Origin: CAYFLR01 sp964343805
GTDB taxonomy: Bacteria; Bdellovibrionota_B; Oligoflexia; CAYFLR01
Length of the DNA stretch: 29,202 bases
Reading direction: 5' to 3'
NCBI GenBank assembly: GCA_964343805.1
Contig: CAYFLR010000073.1
Span: 1 to 29,202 of the forward strand
Each line of letters opens with the position of its first letter. Positions within the stretch are counted from its first letter, which is position 1. Below are positions 1-7,919 of the stretch, one piece after another. The notes beneath the pieces were generated by a model, which searched no databases, was not told the origin of the DNA, and saw only the letters and a list, made by a program, of their open reading frames with translations. The position numbers and the translations under genes are program-made.

Positions 1-57
1 TGAACCGTCCAATTTTGAGACTATTAGTTACACCATTTTTCCCTGCACAAAGTAAGC

Positions 58-1543
58 CTATAATTTAGGAAAAAGATCGGGAGAAATTTCTACTTCTGCC
101 TGACAGGTTCCCACCTCGTAAGAGGCAGTGTATAAGGAAAAAATGCCAGAAGAGGGACCAATGCCACTGCGATTCAAACTTCCAACGGGAGAATTATATT
201 CAATGTGATTGGTGGGTGTGTTTAATCTAATGGATGTGGCACTGCTATTTTGTTTAAAAAACTCGTAGGTTTTTTCTGTTTGTGTGTAGATTGAAGTAAC
301 CAGNNNNNNNNNNTTCAACCTCCAAGACCTCTTCTAATTCATTGGCAATATAAATAGCAATGTCAGGTCCAGTAAAAACAGTGTCGCGGTAAACGGGCAT
401 CTTTTCTGTGCCATCAATGTCCATTAAGTGGATACCAGGGCTGACTAAATAGCCATTGGTATCATTGTCAATCTCTTTTCCCCATCGAAGGGTTTCTATG
501 CTTTCCCGGTCGGCTATTCCTTGAAATCTCAGGTATTGAGTTACTGATTCTTTGGAGCACATGGGACCATAAAAAGTATCAGGGCTGGAAAGATCAGTGG
601 AAATTTTAATGACTTTAGCTAGATCGACAAACTTTTCGATAAATTGCTCAGCTTGAGGTTTTAACACCACCAGTTTACGGGTATTGAAAAAATTATGTCC
701 AGCATTAGCAAAAGCACCGTAAAGGCAGTGATGTATGCTTTTCTCTATTTCAGCATCTTCTGTCACCACCATCATATTCTTTCCAGAAGTCTGTAACAAA
801 CACCTTTTTCCTGGATGAGCGTACATATTTTTTCGGATTTCTTGGCTGACATCGTGCGAGCCGGAAAAGAAGATACCATTTACATTGGGGTGGACGACTA
901 AACGAGATCCAATTTTTCCATGGCCATAGATTACATTGATAACCCCACTTGGAAAACCGGTTTCATGGAAACATTCTGCTAGTAAGATACCCAAACCACA
1001 CGAGTGGGAAGAGGGTTTATAAATGACGGTATTGCCAAGAGCAAGGGAAGATAAAATGTTAACCAGTGAATCATATAGAGGCAGTGAAGTGGTTGAAATA
1101 ATGGCCGTAACACCAAGAGGTCTGCGAAAATATCCCGATTCGCACTGGTTAATGTTTTTTTGCTTTAAGACATCGGGGGCAAATTTTGCTAAATCATCAA
1201 AAATAGAGAGGGTTTGCTGTACTTCGAGTTTTGCGTTCCATTCCACTCGTCCATTCTCGGTCATCAGCATTTCAATAAATTGACCTTTTCGATCCTCAAA
1301 AATTTTCTTTAACTTTGAGATAAGCTCAAGTCTCTTTTTGACGGGCTGCTGGCTCCATTTTTTAAAAGCCAATTCGGCGCATTGAACTGCGGCATCAATT
1401 TGACCTGAAGCATAAGAAAAGGTTCTTAATTCAACAGAAGGATTAGAGGGGCTTAAAGATATTATTTCACCTGTTTCACCTTCAGAAATATTTTGAAAGG
1501 TTCCATCAATATAAGATCCGGGAAATCCGATTGGAAGTTGCAT
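58..1543 (-). CDS. AstD-like aldehyde dehydrogenase homologue, probably catalytically inactive; spans an assembly gap
   Basis: The protein has the ALDH-superfamily fold order and looks most like succinylglutamate-semialdehyde dehydrogenase (AstD): the cofactor-site segment ALGNTVIYKPS (residues 168-178), FFSGS (225-229), and a C-terminal tail with LNTPTN, SPVGSLNRSG and PSS. All three catalytic positions differ. The Asn of the PxNFP motif is Ser153 (TTSLP), the general-base Glu is Gln251 (QTSGK), and the nucleophile of GQxC is Phe285 (AGHNFF). The loop carrying the cofactor-binding Glu (ExFGP) reads DTVFTGP. The frame is otherwise intact, about 491 residues plus the gap, which matches AstD length. 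The ATG at 1543 has an AGGAG 6 nt upstream. The ten N at 304-313 separate codon-aligned halves, so the true gap must be a multiple of three; by family alignment roughly five to seven residues are missing. Fold assignment is firm. Loss of activity is inferred from the residues, and the physiological role is unknown. Confidence 0.85.
304..313. other. Assembly gap (10 N) inside the ALDH homologue
   Basis: Ten N. The sequence on either side is in the same reading frame only if the true gap length is divisible by three, so the ten is a placeholder and no frameshift should be inferred. Confidence 0.95.
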
Positions 1544-1570
1544 ATTGTTCTCCTATGAAAGGTTGGAGAT

Positions 1571-1600
1571 ATTTTATTCCTTTTATATTCACTTAATCAA
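1571..1600 (-). promoter_or_regulatory. Candidate sigma-70-type promoter for the ALDH homologue
   Basis: On the minus strand a TTGATT (1595-1600) is followed after 18 nt by TAAAAT (1571-1576). These match the -35 and -10 consensus at four and five of six positions. It sits 28 nt upstream of the ATG at 1543 and its AGGAG. It was judged from consensus only, in AT-rich DNA where chance matches are common. Confidence 0.4.
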
Positions 1601-1648
1601 ATGAATTATTTCTTTTCATTAATTTTCAATTTTGGTACTGTATGTCTT

Positions 1649-2779
1649 ATGAATGAGAACCAAAAGCAGTGGTACCTGTTACAAAATAATTCGTACTATG
1701 GTCCCTTAGCCAAGCAAGATATTCTAAGATTCATAAATAAAAAGGAGATCACTCCTGAATCCTATATCTTTCGCAAGGGATTTCACTCTTGGACCAGAAT
1801 TGCCGAGGTTTATGAATTCGAACACTTTATTCAAGGGAAGGATGACCCTGCTGCCTCTGATAGCAGTGAATCTACTCCCATGAAGGCAAGTGAAAAAATA
1901 GTAGATCCACCCAAGGAAAAAGCATCATCGTTGGCCCATGCTGAAACTGATATTTCAGATAATTCAGTCCCTTTTATGGGGATGGATTTACCTCCAGAGG
2001 TTCCTTCTGAAGCTCCCAAGGTTAAAAAAGAAGCTCCTGCGAAGGAAGTTTTGACTAAAGAAGAAGAAACACCTTCAACTAACCAAGATAAACCCATAGA
2101 ATCTGCCGACAGTAAAGGAGCTCCTTCTGGGGAGGATGATTTTAAATCTGCCGCAGAAGCCATTATTAATGAGGAGTCTTTAAGCTCCTTTAAGCACATT
2201 AAATTGTCAGATTTAGAGCCGACAGAAGATGAAATCCCAGAAGCTAAAGCAAAGCCTAAGAAAAAGAAAAATGCAGATGTACCAGATCTGCGGCCTGAGC
2301 CCGAGCAGGTTTTAAAAGAAGATATTGCAAAACCAACCACCGCAGAAGAACGAACTATTCAAGAAGAACCCCCTGCACCTGTCTCCCCTAGAAGCTTAGG
2401 TAAAGTCAGAAATCTATTTTTATCGTCGGTCTTTCTACCTATTATTCAAGTTGGTTTTTATGTCATTTTTTGGGCGGTTTCCATTTGTGACGAGCTTGCT
2501 TCACATCTTAAGGATACCCGTCATTCATTCAATCCGATTCTCTTTTCTATTGGCTTGTTTTTTCCGGGTTTGCACCTTTTTATGGCTTATCAACTGGGTA
2601 AGAAAATAGAGCAAATGGAAAAAATTGATAATTATAAATTATGCAATCGTTGGATGGCAACTTTTCTGTGGATTTTGCCACTTCTTCCCTTCTTTTTTAT
2701 TTTCTATATTCAGAAAAATTTGAATTATCATTGGAACAACCATATTAATCATCTGAAAACCACCAGCTCGAGTTCATAA
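1649..2779 (+). CDS. GYF_2-domain membrane protein with DUF4234-like C-terminus
   Basis: Residues 8-60 form a GYF_2 domain (WYLL, YGPL, a mid-domain FRKG and HSWTRI), normally a small peptide-binding module. A long acidic/lysine/proline-rich disordered linker follows (about 65-245). Then come three hydrophobic segments near 256-278, 296-315 and 335-354, with a FYVIFW...CDEL...NP pattern resembling DUF4234. The domain would sit in the cytoplasm if the linker precedes the first membrane segment. I chose the ATG at 1649, close to the domain. An in-frame ATG at 1601 would add 16 hydrophobic residues, and neither start has a clear Shine-Dalgarno. The stop lies only 4 nt before the ATPase gene, so it appears to head the Gld-type ABC operon. 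Function is unknown; domain calls are by pattern. Confidence 0.8.
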   Translation: MNENQKQWYLLQNNSYYGPLAKQDILRFINKKEITPESYIFRKGFHSWTRIAEVYEFEHFIQGKDDPAASDSSESTPMKASEKIVDPPKEKASSLAHAETDISDNSVPFMGMDLPPEVPSEAPKVKKEAPAKEVLTKEEETPSTNQDKPIESADSKGAPSGEDDFKSAAEAIINEESLSSFKHIKLSDLEPTEDEIPEAKAKPKKKKNADVPDLRPEPEQVLKEDIAKPTTAEERTIQEEPPAPVSPRSLGKVRNLFLSSVFLPIIQVGFYVIFWAVSICDELASHLKDTRHSFNPILFSIGLFFPGLHLFMAYQLGKKIEQMEKIDNYKLCNRWMATFLWILPLLPFFFIFYIQKNLNYHWNNHINHLKTTSSSS

Positions 2780-2783
2780 TCTC

Positions 2784-3521
2784 ATGATTGAAATCTTAAA
2801 GGTGTCTAAATGGTTTGGGCGCCATAATGCTTTAAGCGATATTAATCTCACTATTAACAAGGGTGAAGTGGTGGGTCTTTTAGGGCCCAACGGAGCTGGT
2901 AAAACCACTACGATGGATATCATTTCAGGTCTTCTACTTCCCACTACAGGTGAAGTGAAGATTCAAGAGATGGTGATTGATCACCATTCTCGGCGCACCA
3001 AGAGCTTAATCGGCTATCTTTCGGATCCTCCCTTACTTTATGAGGACTATTCTGTTAATGAGTTTTTGGTCTACTTGAGTACTCTCTACTGCTCTCATCT
3101 ACCTGCAAAAGAACATTTCGAACGGGTTGATAAACTCCTGGGTATATTCAGCCTTCATCAAGTTCAGTCTAAATTGATTCGTAATTTATCCAGAGGCTTT
3201 CGCAAAAGGACCGCTTTAGCTGCAGTATTTATTCATGATCCACAGATTCTCTTGTTAGACGAACCTGCTAAAGGGTTGGATCCAGAGCAACTCATTGAAC
3301 TTCGAAAAACCATCACTGCTTATACGGGAAGTAAGACTTTTATAATAAGTTCACATAATCTTTCTGAAATACTGAGGGTTTGTCACAGGGTGTTGATTAT
3401 GAATCATGGTCAAATCATTCATCAAATAAATTTAAATGACAATGAAATTTCATTGGCCGACTTAGAGGCCATTTATTTAAAATCCATCCATGGGATGGTG
3501 AGCAAGGAATTTGCTTTATGA
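2784..3521 (+). CDS. ABC transporter ATPase, GldA-like
   Basis: A single nucleotide-binding domain of 245 aa that should power the membrane complex encoded by the next genes. Visible motifs are Walker A GPNGAGKTTT (about residues 34-43), the signature LSRGFRKR, Walker B ILLLDEP followed by the D-loop GLDP, and the switch histidine in SSHNL. The Q-loop region reads GYLSDPPLLYEDYSV, the type seen in GldA/CcmA-like ABC-2 ATPases, which usually have GYLPE there. All catalytic elements are present, so it should be active. Its stop overlaps the permease start by 4 nt (ATGA), showing translational coupling. The substrate cannot be told from sequence. Confidence 0.93.
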   Translation: MIEILKVSKWFGRHNALSDINLTINKGEVVGLLGPNGAGKTTTMDIISGLLLPTTGEVKIQEMVIDHHSRRTKSLIGYLSDPPLLYEDYSVNEFLVYLSTLYCSHLPAKEHFERVDKLLGIFSLHQVQSKLIRNLSRGFRKRTALAAVFIHDPQILLLDEPAKGLDPEQLIELRKTITAYTGSKTFIISSHNLSEILRVCHRVLIMNHGQIIHQINLNDNEISLADLEAIYLKSIHGMVSKEFAL

Positions 3522-4288
3522 CAGTAATTTGGACCATAGCTAAGAAAGAGTTTAAACAAATACTCCTATCCATTGGAGCTGTCACCCTTTCAATCTACTT
3601 TGTCTATATTGGTTTCATGTTTTTTAAAATGCTTTCGCAGTTTGTTAGACCCGACTCTTTGATTGTGAAAGAAATTCCTTCTTATTATTTAAGAAATTTA
3701 AATGTAAATATCCATCTAATACAACCCTTTCAGGGGATTCTCTTCTCCTTTGGATTATTTATAATACCGCTGATTACCATGAAAAGTTTCGCTGAGGAAA
3801 AGCGTAATAAAACTATTAATATTCTATTATGTGCCCCCATATCCTCCTTAGAAATTGTCTTAGGAAAGTTTATGGGAGTGGTGTTGATGATTTTATTATT
3901 ACTCTCTTGCTCTCTGTTATTCTTAACAATTCCGATGATCTGGGGAGAGGTGGAGTACTTACCCTTGTTATCGGGTTACCTAGGAGTTTTTCTTCTTTTT
4001 TGCTCATTTGGGAGTGTCGGGCTTTACTTTTCTTCTCTATTTGAAAGTCAAATACTTGCTGCGGTATTAAGCTCTTTTCTCATATTATTTTTCTGGTTGT
4101 TAAATCAGATAGTGAGTTTTGAGAATAACTTGCTGGCCAGCTTTGTTCGCTATCTTGCTTACGGAGAACACACCATTAATATGATTCAAGGTGTCTTGTA
4201 TCTTTCGGATCTTCTCTATTTTTGTTTCTTCATAGCTATTTTTCTTTTTTTCACCACTAAGAATATAGAAGCCCAAAAATGGAGATAG
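3518..4288 (+). CDS. ABC-2 type permease, GldF-like
   Basis: A 256-aa integral inner-membrane protein with about six hydrophobic segments. The hallmark cytoplasmic loop after the second segment reads KSFAEEKRNKTINILL, followed by IVLGKF; this is the conserved EE-R-GTIE-LL...LGK pattern of GldF/NosY-family ABC-2 permeases. The start ATG overlaps the ATPase stop (ATGA at 3518-3521). The next gene begins 7 nt after its stop. It should form the channel dimer energised by the ATPase. In Bacteroidota the homologous set is linked to gliding and secretion, but in other phyla the role is unknown. Confidence 0.9.
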   Translation: MTVIWTIAKKEFKQILLSIGAVTLSIYFVYIGFMFFKMLSQFVRPDSLIVKEIPSYYLRNLNVNIHLIQPFQGILFSFGLFIIPLITMKSFAEEKRNKTINILLCAPISSLEIVLGKFMGVVLMILLLLSCSLLFLTIPMIWGEVEYLPLLSGYLGVFLLFCSFGSVGLYFSSLFESQILAAVLSSFLILFFWLLNQIVSFENNLLASFVRYLAYGEHTINMIQGVLYLSDLLYFCFFIAIFLFFTTKNIEAQKWR

Positions 4289-4295
4289 GGAAATT

Positions 4296-5768
4296 ATGAA
4301 AAAACGATTTACTCTCTTTTTGGGACTTATTCTCCTTATCCAAGCTCCTCTTTTTTATATGCAGGGGGGAAGATATATCTTTACACTAGTCTTAACTGGT
4401 GGACTTTTGACATTAGGTTTTTATTTTTTTAAAACCAGGCATCAAATTGAAAAGTTAATGTATTCGCGGATTTTTCAAAATGAAGCCAATCAAATCATCA
4501 CCTGTATTTTTGCCTTTTTACTATTTATCTTTGCTGGTTATTTATTAAAAAATTGGGATATCAAATGGGATTTGACTGCCAATTCAAGATTTACCCTTCC
4601 TAAAGAGACTAGGCATGCTTTGGATCAACTACAAGAACCTCTTAAAGTGACGGGCTTTTATCGTAAAACTGATAAAGATGAGTTCTATAAGTTATTTAAA
4701 TTAATAAACGATTACTCTGAAATGGTTCAATTGCAGTTAGTTGATCCCATTGCTAAACCCCTTATTGCTAAGCAATTTCAAATTAAACAGACCAAGACAT
4801 TGCATTTTAAGTACCAGGATTTTACTACTTTTGTAGTGAATCCCAACCTGTCCAAGATAACCACTGCTCTTTTAAAGGTTCTGCGAAAAGAGACAAAGAG
4901 CCTTTACTTTATAGAGGGACATGGAGAAAGAAAATTATCAAAAGAGCTGACCATCTTAGCAGATCAACTTGCTAAATCTAACTATCATGTTCGTCCATTA
5001 AATCTTGCAAAGCAATTAGAAATTCCTTCCAATGCCTCTTTAGTCGTTATTCCCGGGCCAACAAATAAAATAACCGAAGTAGAACTAGGCATTTTAGAAT
5101 CCTACCTGGCTAAGGGGGGAATGCTTGTGATTTTACTGGAGCCTCTTATAGATTCTGGTCTACAAAAATTACTCCAAAGTCATTATATCAAACAAAATCA
5201 ACATGAGATTATTACTCTTCCTCCAGAGAGTCAGCGAGCGAGACTGCAAAAGGGCAATTATCTTCTCTTACCTGCATTGCCTAATCCTCGACATGTAGTT
5301 ACGGGGCAGATTATTTCCTCTTTGGTTGCTTATACAGCAAAGCCTTTATATCCTGAGGTCAAACACAAGAAGTTGATTTCCTTACTTTATGCTCCTCCTT
5401 ATAGTTGGGCAGAAAAGGATCCTTACAAAAAGCCGATTAAATTTGATTCCAAGCGAGATATCAAGCAGCCCACCATCGCGATTCTTTCTGAAATAAAAGT
5501 AGGAAAATTGGCGGTGGTGGGTGATGTTGATCTTTTAACTAATAAATTGATTAATAACCCTCATAACAGTGAGTTTTTTCTGAATTTAGTCTCCTATCTG
5601 ATGGATGATCACCGGCTGATTAACTTTCATCCCCAGAGTAAGAATTTCGGAATTATTGGCATCGGTCCAGCCGCTTTGGCTACCTTTTACTATGTGTTAG
5701 TTTTTGTTTTTCCTATTGGAATTTTGATTTCTGGTATTACCATTTGGTCTCGACGGAGAAATCAGTGA
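4296..5768 (+). CDS. GldG-like ABC transporter auxiliary protein
   Basis: A 490-aa membrane-anchored protein. Three N-terminal hydrophobic segments lie within residues 1-86. They are followed by the family signature WDLTANSRFTLP (about 93-104), then a large extracytoplasmic domain with IEGHGER (about 208-214) and a PGPT segment. A C-terminal membrane span (about 460-484) ends in a basic tail. This is the layout of the ABC-type auxiliary domain family to which GldG belongs. An AGGG lies just upstream of the ATG. The gene ends in GTGA, where its stop overlaps the start of the DUF4340 gene. It presumably presents or binds the exported ligand on the periplasmic face, but that is inferred from topology and neighbours. 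Confidence 0.9.
   Translation: MKKRFTLFLGLILLIQAPLFYMQGGRYIFTLVLTGGLLTLGFYFFKTRHQIEKLMYSRIFQNEANQIITCIFAFLLFIFAGYLLKNWDIKWDLTANSRFTLPKETRHALDQLQEPLKVTGFYRKTDKDEFYKLFKLINDYSEMVQLQLVDPIAKPLIAKQFQIKQTKTLHFKYQDFTTFVVNPNLSKITTALLKVLRKETKSLYFIEGHGERKLSKELTILADQLAKSNYHVRPLNLAKQLEIPSNASLVVIPGPTNKITEVELGILESYLAKGGMLVILLEPLIDSGLQKLLQSHYIKQNQHEIITLPPESQRARLQKGNYLLLPALPNPRHVVTGQIISSLVAYTAKPLYPEVKHKKLISLLYAPPYSWAEKDPYKKPIKFDSKRDIKQPTIAILSEIKVGKLAVVGDVDLLTNKLINNPHNSEFFLNLVSYLMDDHRLINFHPQSKNFGIIGIGPAALATFYYVLVFVFPIGILISGITIWSRRRNQ
5755..5758 (+). promoter_or_regulatory. Ribosome binding site fixing the DUF4340 start at GTG 5765
   Basis: GGAG lies 6 nt before the GTG at 5765, inside the end of the GldG-like gene. 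It supports 5765 over the TTG at 5744, which has no such site. Confidence 0.7.
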
Positions 5769-7096
5769 AAATCTCTCGTGGAAATACCCTATTAATAATT
5801 ATTGTTACAATGCTTTTAGGTCTACTTTGGTGGGATCAATATCGCAAACAATATAAAAAATACAAAGAACTTGAATTTCATCGCATCTTAAAAGTTTATG
5901 ATGATCGTTTAGTATTCAAGTTTTCAATTTTTAGGCCTCAATTATCACCAAAGCAGATAACCCTCAATAAGCAGGGACATCTATGGTATATTACTGCCCC
6001 TGCCTCTTACAAAGCTGATCAGTACATTGTTAAAGAGATCATTAAGGCTATTCTAGGTCAAAATCATGTTCAAGTGGTGAATAATAAGCCCGAGGATCTA
6101 CCTTCCTTTGGACTTGATGATAAAAATGGAATGGTGATTCAACTCTGGTATTATGATCGGCAAAATAATTACCAAAGCCGAAGGGTTGAAATAAGGGTGG
6201 GCAATTTATCAATGCATCAAGATACCGAGTATGTGCTATNNNNNNNNNNATTTGAAAAACAAATACTCTTAACGAATACCTCTAACCGAGTTTTATTCAG
6301 TCAACCTTTGGATCACTACCGCGATAAAAACTTAGTTGAATTCTATCCCCAAGGAATTACTTCTTTAAGACTCACTGGTGACAAGGGCTATTATATTTGG
6401 CGTGAAAGTGGACATCTATTTAAAGGTGTTTCTTTAAAAGGAGATCTGCGAGAGGGAAATGAAATCAAAATTGATGAAGAGAAATTACACGAATACCTGC
6501 AAAATTTAGAAAAGATGATTGTGGTTAAACACCATCCATTGAATCAATTGCCGCTTTCTAATCCTACCGCTCAATTATCTGTTGACGAAAACCATGGTGC
6601 CAAACTCATTAATATTGACTTTTTTACTGTTGGGGACAAACTCTACGCCAAGCATTTAAAGGGAAAAGAGATTCTCGAAATGGGCAAACATGATTTTAAA
6701 AGAGTGCAACGACCTTTTAGTTACTTTAAGGATAAAACTCTTTTTCGATTTAATCAAAATGATGTGATCTCTCTAAAAGTAGAGTATAAAAACAAATCGA
6801 ATCTGTATAATAAACCAGCAGAGCTAAAAATATGGGACTCTTTTTTCACAGCTATAAACGGGCTTAAATATATCGAAGAACTCTCTTTGGAAGATAAAAG
6901 GCGTGATTTATATCGGATAGAAGAGAGAAAGAGAGTGGAATTGAAACTATTGGAAAATCAAAAAATTGCTTTTCAGATCTATCAGAATCCTAATCACTTT
7001 CAAGCCATGTTAACTTTACTAGGATCAAACAAAACTTACCTGGTTTCAAAAGAGATCTTTGTCTCTTTTGAAAAAGTTTCAAACTCTTCACTTTAG
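5765..7096 (+). CDS. DUF4340-type periplasmic protein of the Gld-like ABC cassette
   Basis: About 443 aa. A short N-terminal membrane anchor (residues 6-22) ending in WWDQYRKQ is followed by a long soluble, beta-rich region with repeated motifs of the type ...LWYITAPASYKAD...V..II.A and ...FGLDD.NGMVIQL, characteristic of DUF4340. Proteins of this family commonly follow GldG-like genes, which is the case here. The GTG start overlaps the upstream TGA and has a GGAG. Ten N at 6240-6249 fall inside and the frame is continuous across them, so the gap may be close to its stated size modulo three. It probably works in the periplasm with the GldG-like subunit. The ligand is unknown. Confidence 0.85.
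   Translation: MKISRGNTLLIIIVTMLLGLLWWDQYRKQYKKYKELEFHRILKVYDDRLVFKFSIFRPQLSPKQITLNKQGHLWYITAPASYKADQYIVKEIIKAILGQNHVQVVNNKPEDLPSFGLDDKNGMVIQLWYYDRQNNYQSRRVEIRVGNLSMHQDTEYVLXXXXFEKQILLTNTSNRVLFSQPLDHYRDKNLVEFYPQGITSLRLTGDKGYYIWRESGHLFKGVSLKGDLREGNEIKIDEEKLHEYLQNLEKMIVVKHHPLNQLPLSNPTAQLSVDENHGAKLINIDFFTVGDKLYAKHLKGKEILEMGKHDFKRVQRPFSYFKDKTLFRFNQNDVISLKVEYKNKSNLYNKPAELKIWDSFFTAINGLKYIEELSLEDKRRDLYRIEERKRVELKLLENQKIAFQIYQNPNHFQAMLTLLGSNKTYLVSKEIFVSFEKVSNSSL
6240..6249. other. Assembly gap (10 N) inside the DUF4340 gene
   Basis: Ten N. The reading frame is open and in register on both sides, so about four residues are undetermined if the length is right. Confidence 0.95.
7044..7083. repeat. Perfect 12-bp inverted repeat with a third, competing arm
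   Basis: TTTCAAAAGAGA (7044-7055) and TCTCTTTTGAAA (7062-7073) are perfect inverted copies around a 6-nt loop. A second TTTCAAA at 7077-7083 can instead pair with TTTGAAA at 7067-7073. The element lies within the last codons of the DUF4340 gene, just before the tail-to-tail junction with the metallopeptidase gene. Neither strand has a U-tract after it, so it is not a classical intrinsic terminator. Confidence 0.7.
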
Positions 7097-7104
7097 TACT
7101 GAGC

Positions 7105-7827
7105 TTACTCACCTAACATATTCGGGTTGATGCCTAGATTTTGTTCCAAAGAGGAATTCTTTTGGGCTTGTACCCAATTCCAGAACTCTTTGTTAAAATG
7201 GGGAATATTGCAAAAGGTCTTAATGTATTTTTCAAATGACCCTCTTAACGCCAGATTGAGAAGCTCTCTGATAGAGCATTTGGATGCTAGAAAATTTACT
7301 GCCGCTAAAGAGACCATATAGTGAAACCTGGATGATACAGGGGCTTGCATGGAAAATGGGTGGGTTAGTTTTAGGATGTTAACCTGTTTATGTTTTTTGA
7401 GGTAGTTGTAATCCACTTGTTTATAATCTGCCGCATAATTGGCTAATCCTTCATCAAGCCATTTAGGTATTCTTCCTTTCCATTTTTGAAAGATAACCAC
7501 ATGAGCGAGTTCGTGGGCAAAAACTTTTTTGAAATTCTTTGGGGTAATGGCTGGTCCCATATGCACTTTAAATGACTTTCTTTCAGCAAAAGCCAGGATG
7601 TCCTTTTTAAAACCGTGAGCTTTACGAAAAGCCGGAAGTCCATGGTACCATTTTACTTTGATTCTTCGAATACTCCATTCAAGGCGCTTTTGTACTTGGT
7701 CGGTCACTTCTTGTACAGCTATTGCTGTTAGCCAAGAGGGGGGATTATCTATTGTTACTTGGTTTGTTTTAATAGGTGCCCCTTGTAGTTGAGCGAATAG
7801 AAGTAAAGCTAAAATTGAAATCTTCAT
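7105..7827 (-). CDS. Secreted zinc metallopeptidase, peptidase MA-like (gluzincin)
   Basis: A 240-aa protein with an N-terminal signal peptide (MKISILALLLFAQLQGA, cleavage likely near residue 16-17). Its zinc site has HELAH at 105-109 and the third ligand Glu126 in WLDEGLANY, the HExxH...E arrangement of peptidase MA-like gluzincins. All catalytic residues are intact, so it should be an active periplasmic or outer-membrane-facing peptidase. I chose ATG 7827 because an upstream in-frame GTG (7887) lies inside the terminator hairpin that follows pal. A TAGAAT (7844-7849) upstream could be its own -10, but no good -35 is visible. It converges on the DUF4340 gene with 8 nt between stops. The substrate is unknown; the neighbourhood suggests envelope maintenance. 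Confidence 0.82.
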   Translation of the reverse strand: MKISILALLLFAQLQGAPIKTNQVTIDNPPSWLTAIAVQEVTDQVQKRLEWSIRRIKVKWYHGLPAFRKAHGFKKDILAFAERKSFKVHMGPAITPKNFKKVFAHELAHVVIFQKWKGRIPKWLDEGLANYAADYKQVDYNYLKKHKQVNILKLTHPFSMQAPVSSRFHYMVSLAAVNFLASKCSIRELLNLALRGSFEKYIKTFCNIPHFNKEFWNWVQAQKNSSLEQNLGINPNMLGE

Positions 7828-7861
7828 ACCTACAGACCCATAAATTCTAAAAATTGGAGAT

Positions 7862-7897
7862 AAAAAAAAGGCAAGGCGACGAATCACCTTGCCTTTT
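7862..7897 (-). terminator. Rho-independent terminator after pal
   Basis: On the minus strand a 7-bp perfect stem GGCAAGG (7893-7887) / CCTTGCC (7876-7870) with a 10-nt loop is followed by eight T (7869-7862) and preceded by four A that can extend the stem. It lies 23 nt after the pal stop codon. This is one of the clearest regulatory signals in the window. Confidence 0.9.
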
Positions 7898-7919
7898 CAA
7901 AATCTATTACAGCATAAGA

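Noticed and set aside
1..57. Possible gene end or start at the left edge
   Set aside because: No convincing frame, ribosome binding site or hairpin is visible in these 57 bases.
58..318. Separate small gene at the left edge
   Set aside because: Its residues are the C-terminal part of the ALDH homologue, split only by the ten-N gap.
1831..2340. Long open frame (about 169 codons) antisense to the GYF_2 protein gene
   Set aside because: It mirrors the low-complexity Glu/Lys/Pro linker of the plus-strand gene, has Ser/Gly/Ala-rich meaningless composition and no ribosome binding site.
3190..3225. Apparent degenerate ABC signature (LSRGF instead of LSGGQ)
   Set aside because: GldA/CcmA-like ATPases commonly have LSxGxxxR; the key Ser and Gly are kept, so the ATPase is not judged defective.
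7828..7887. N-terminal extension of the metallopeptidase from a GTG at 7887
   Set aside because: The GTG is inside the pal terminator hairpin and the extension precedes a normal signal peptide starting at 7827.
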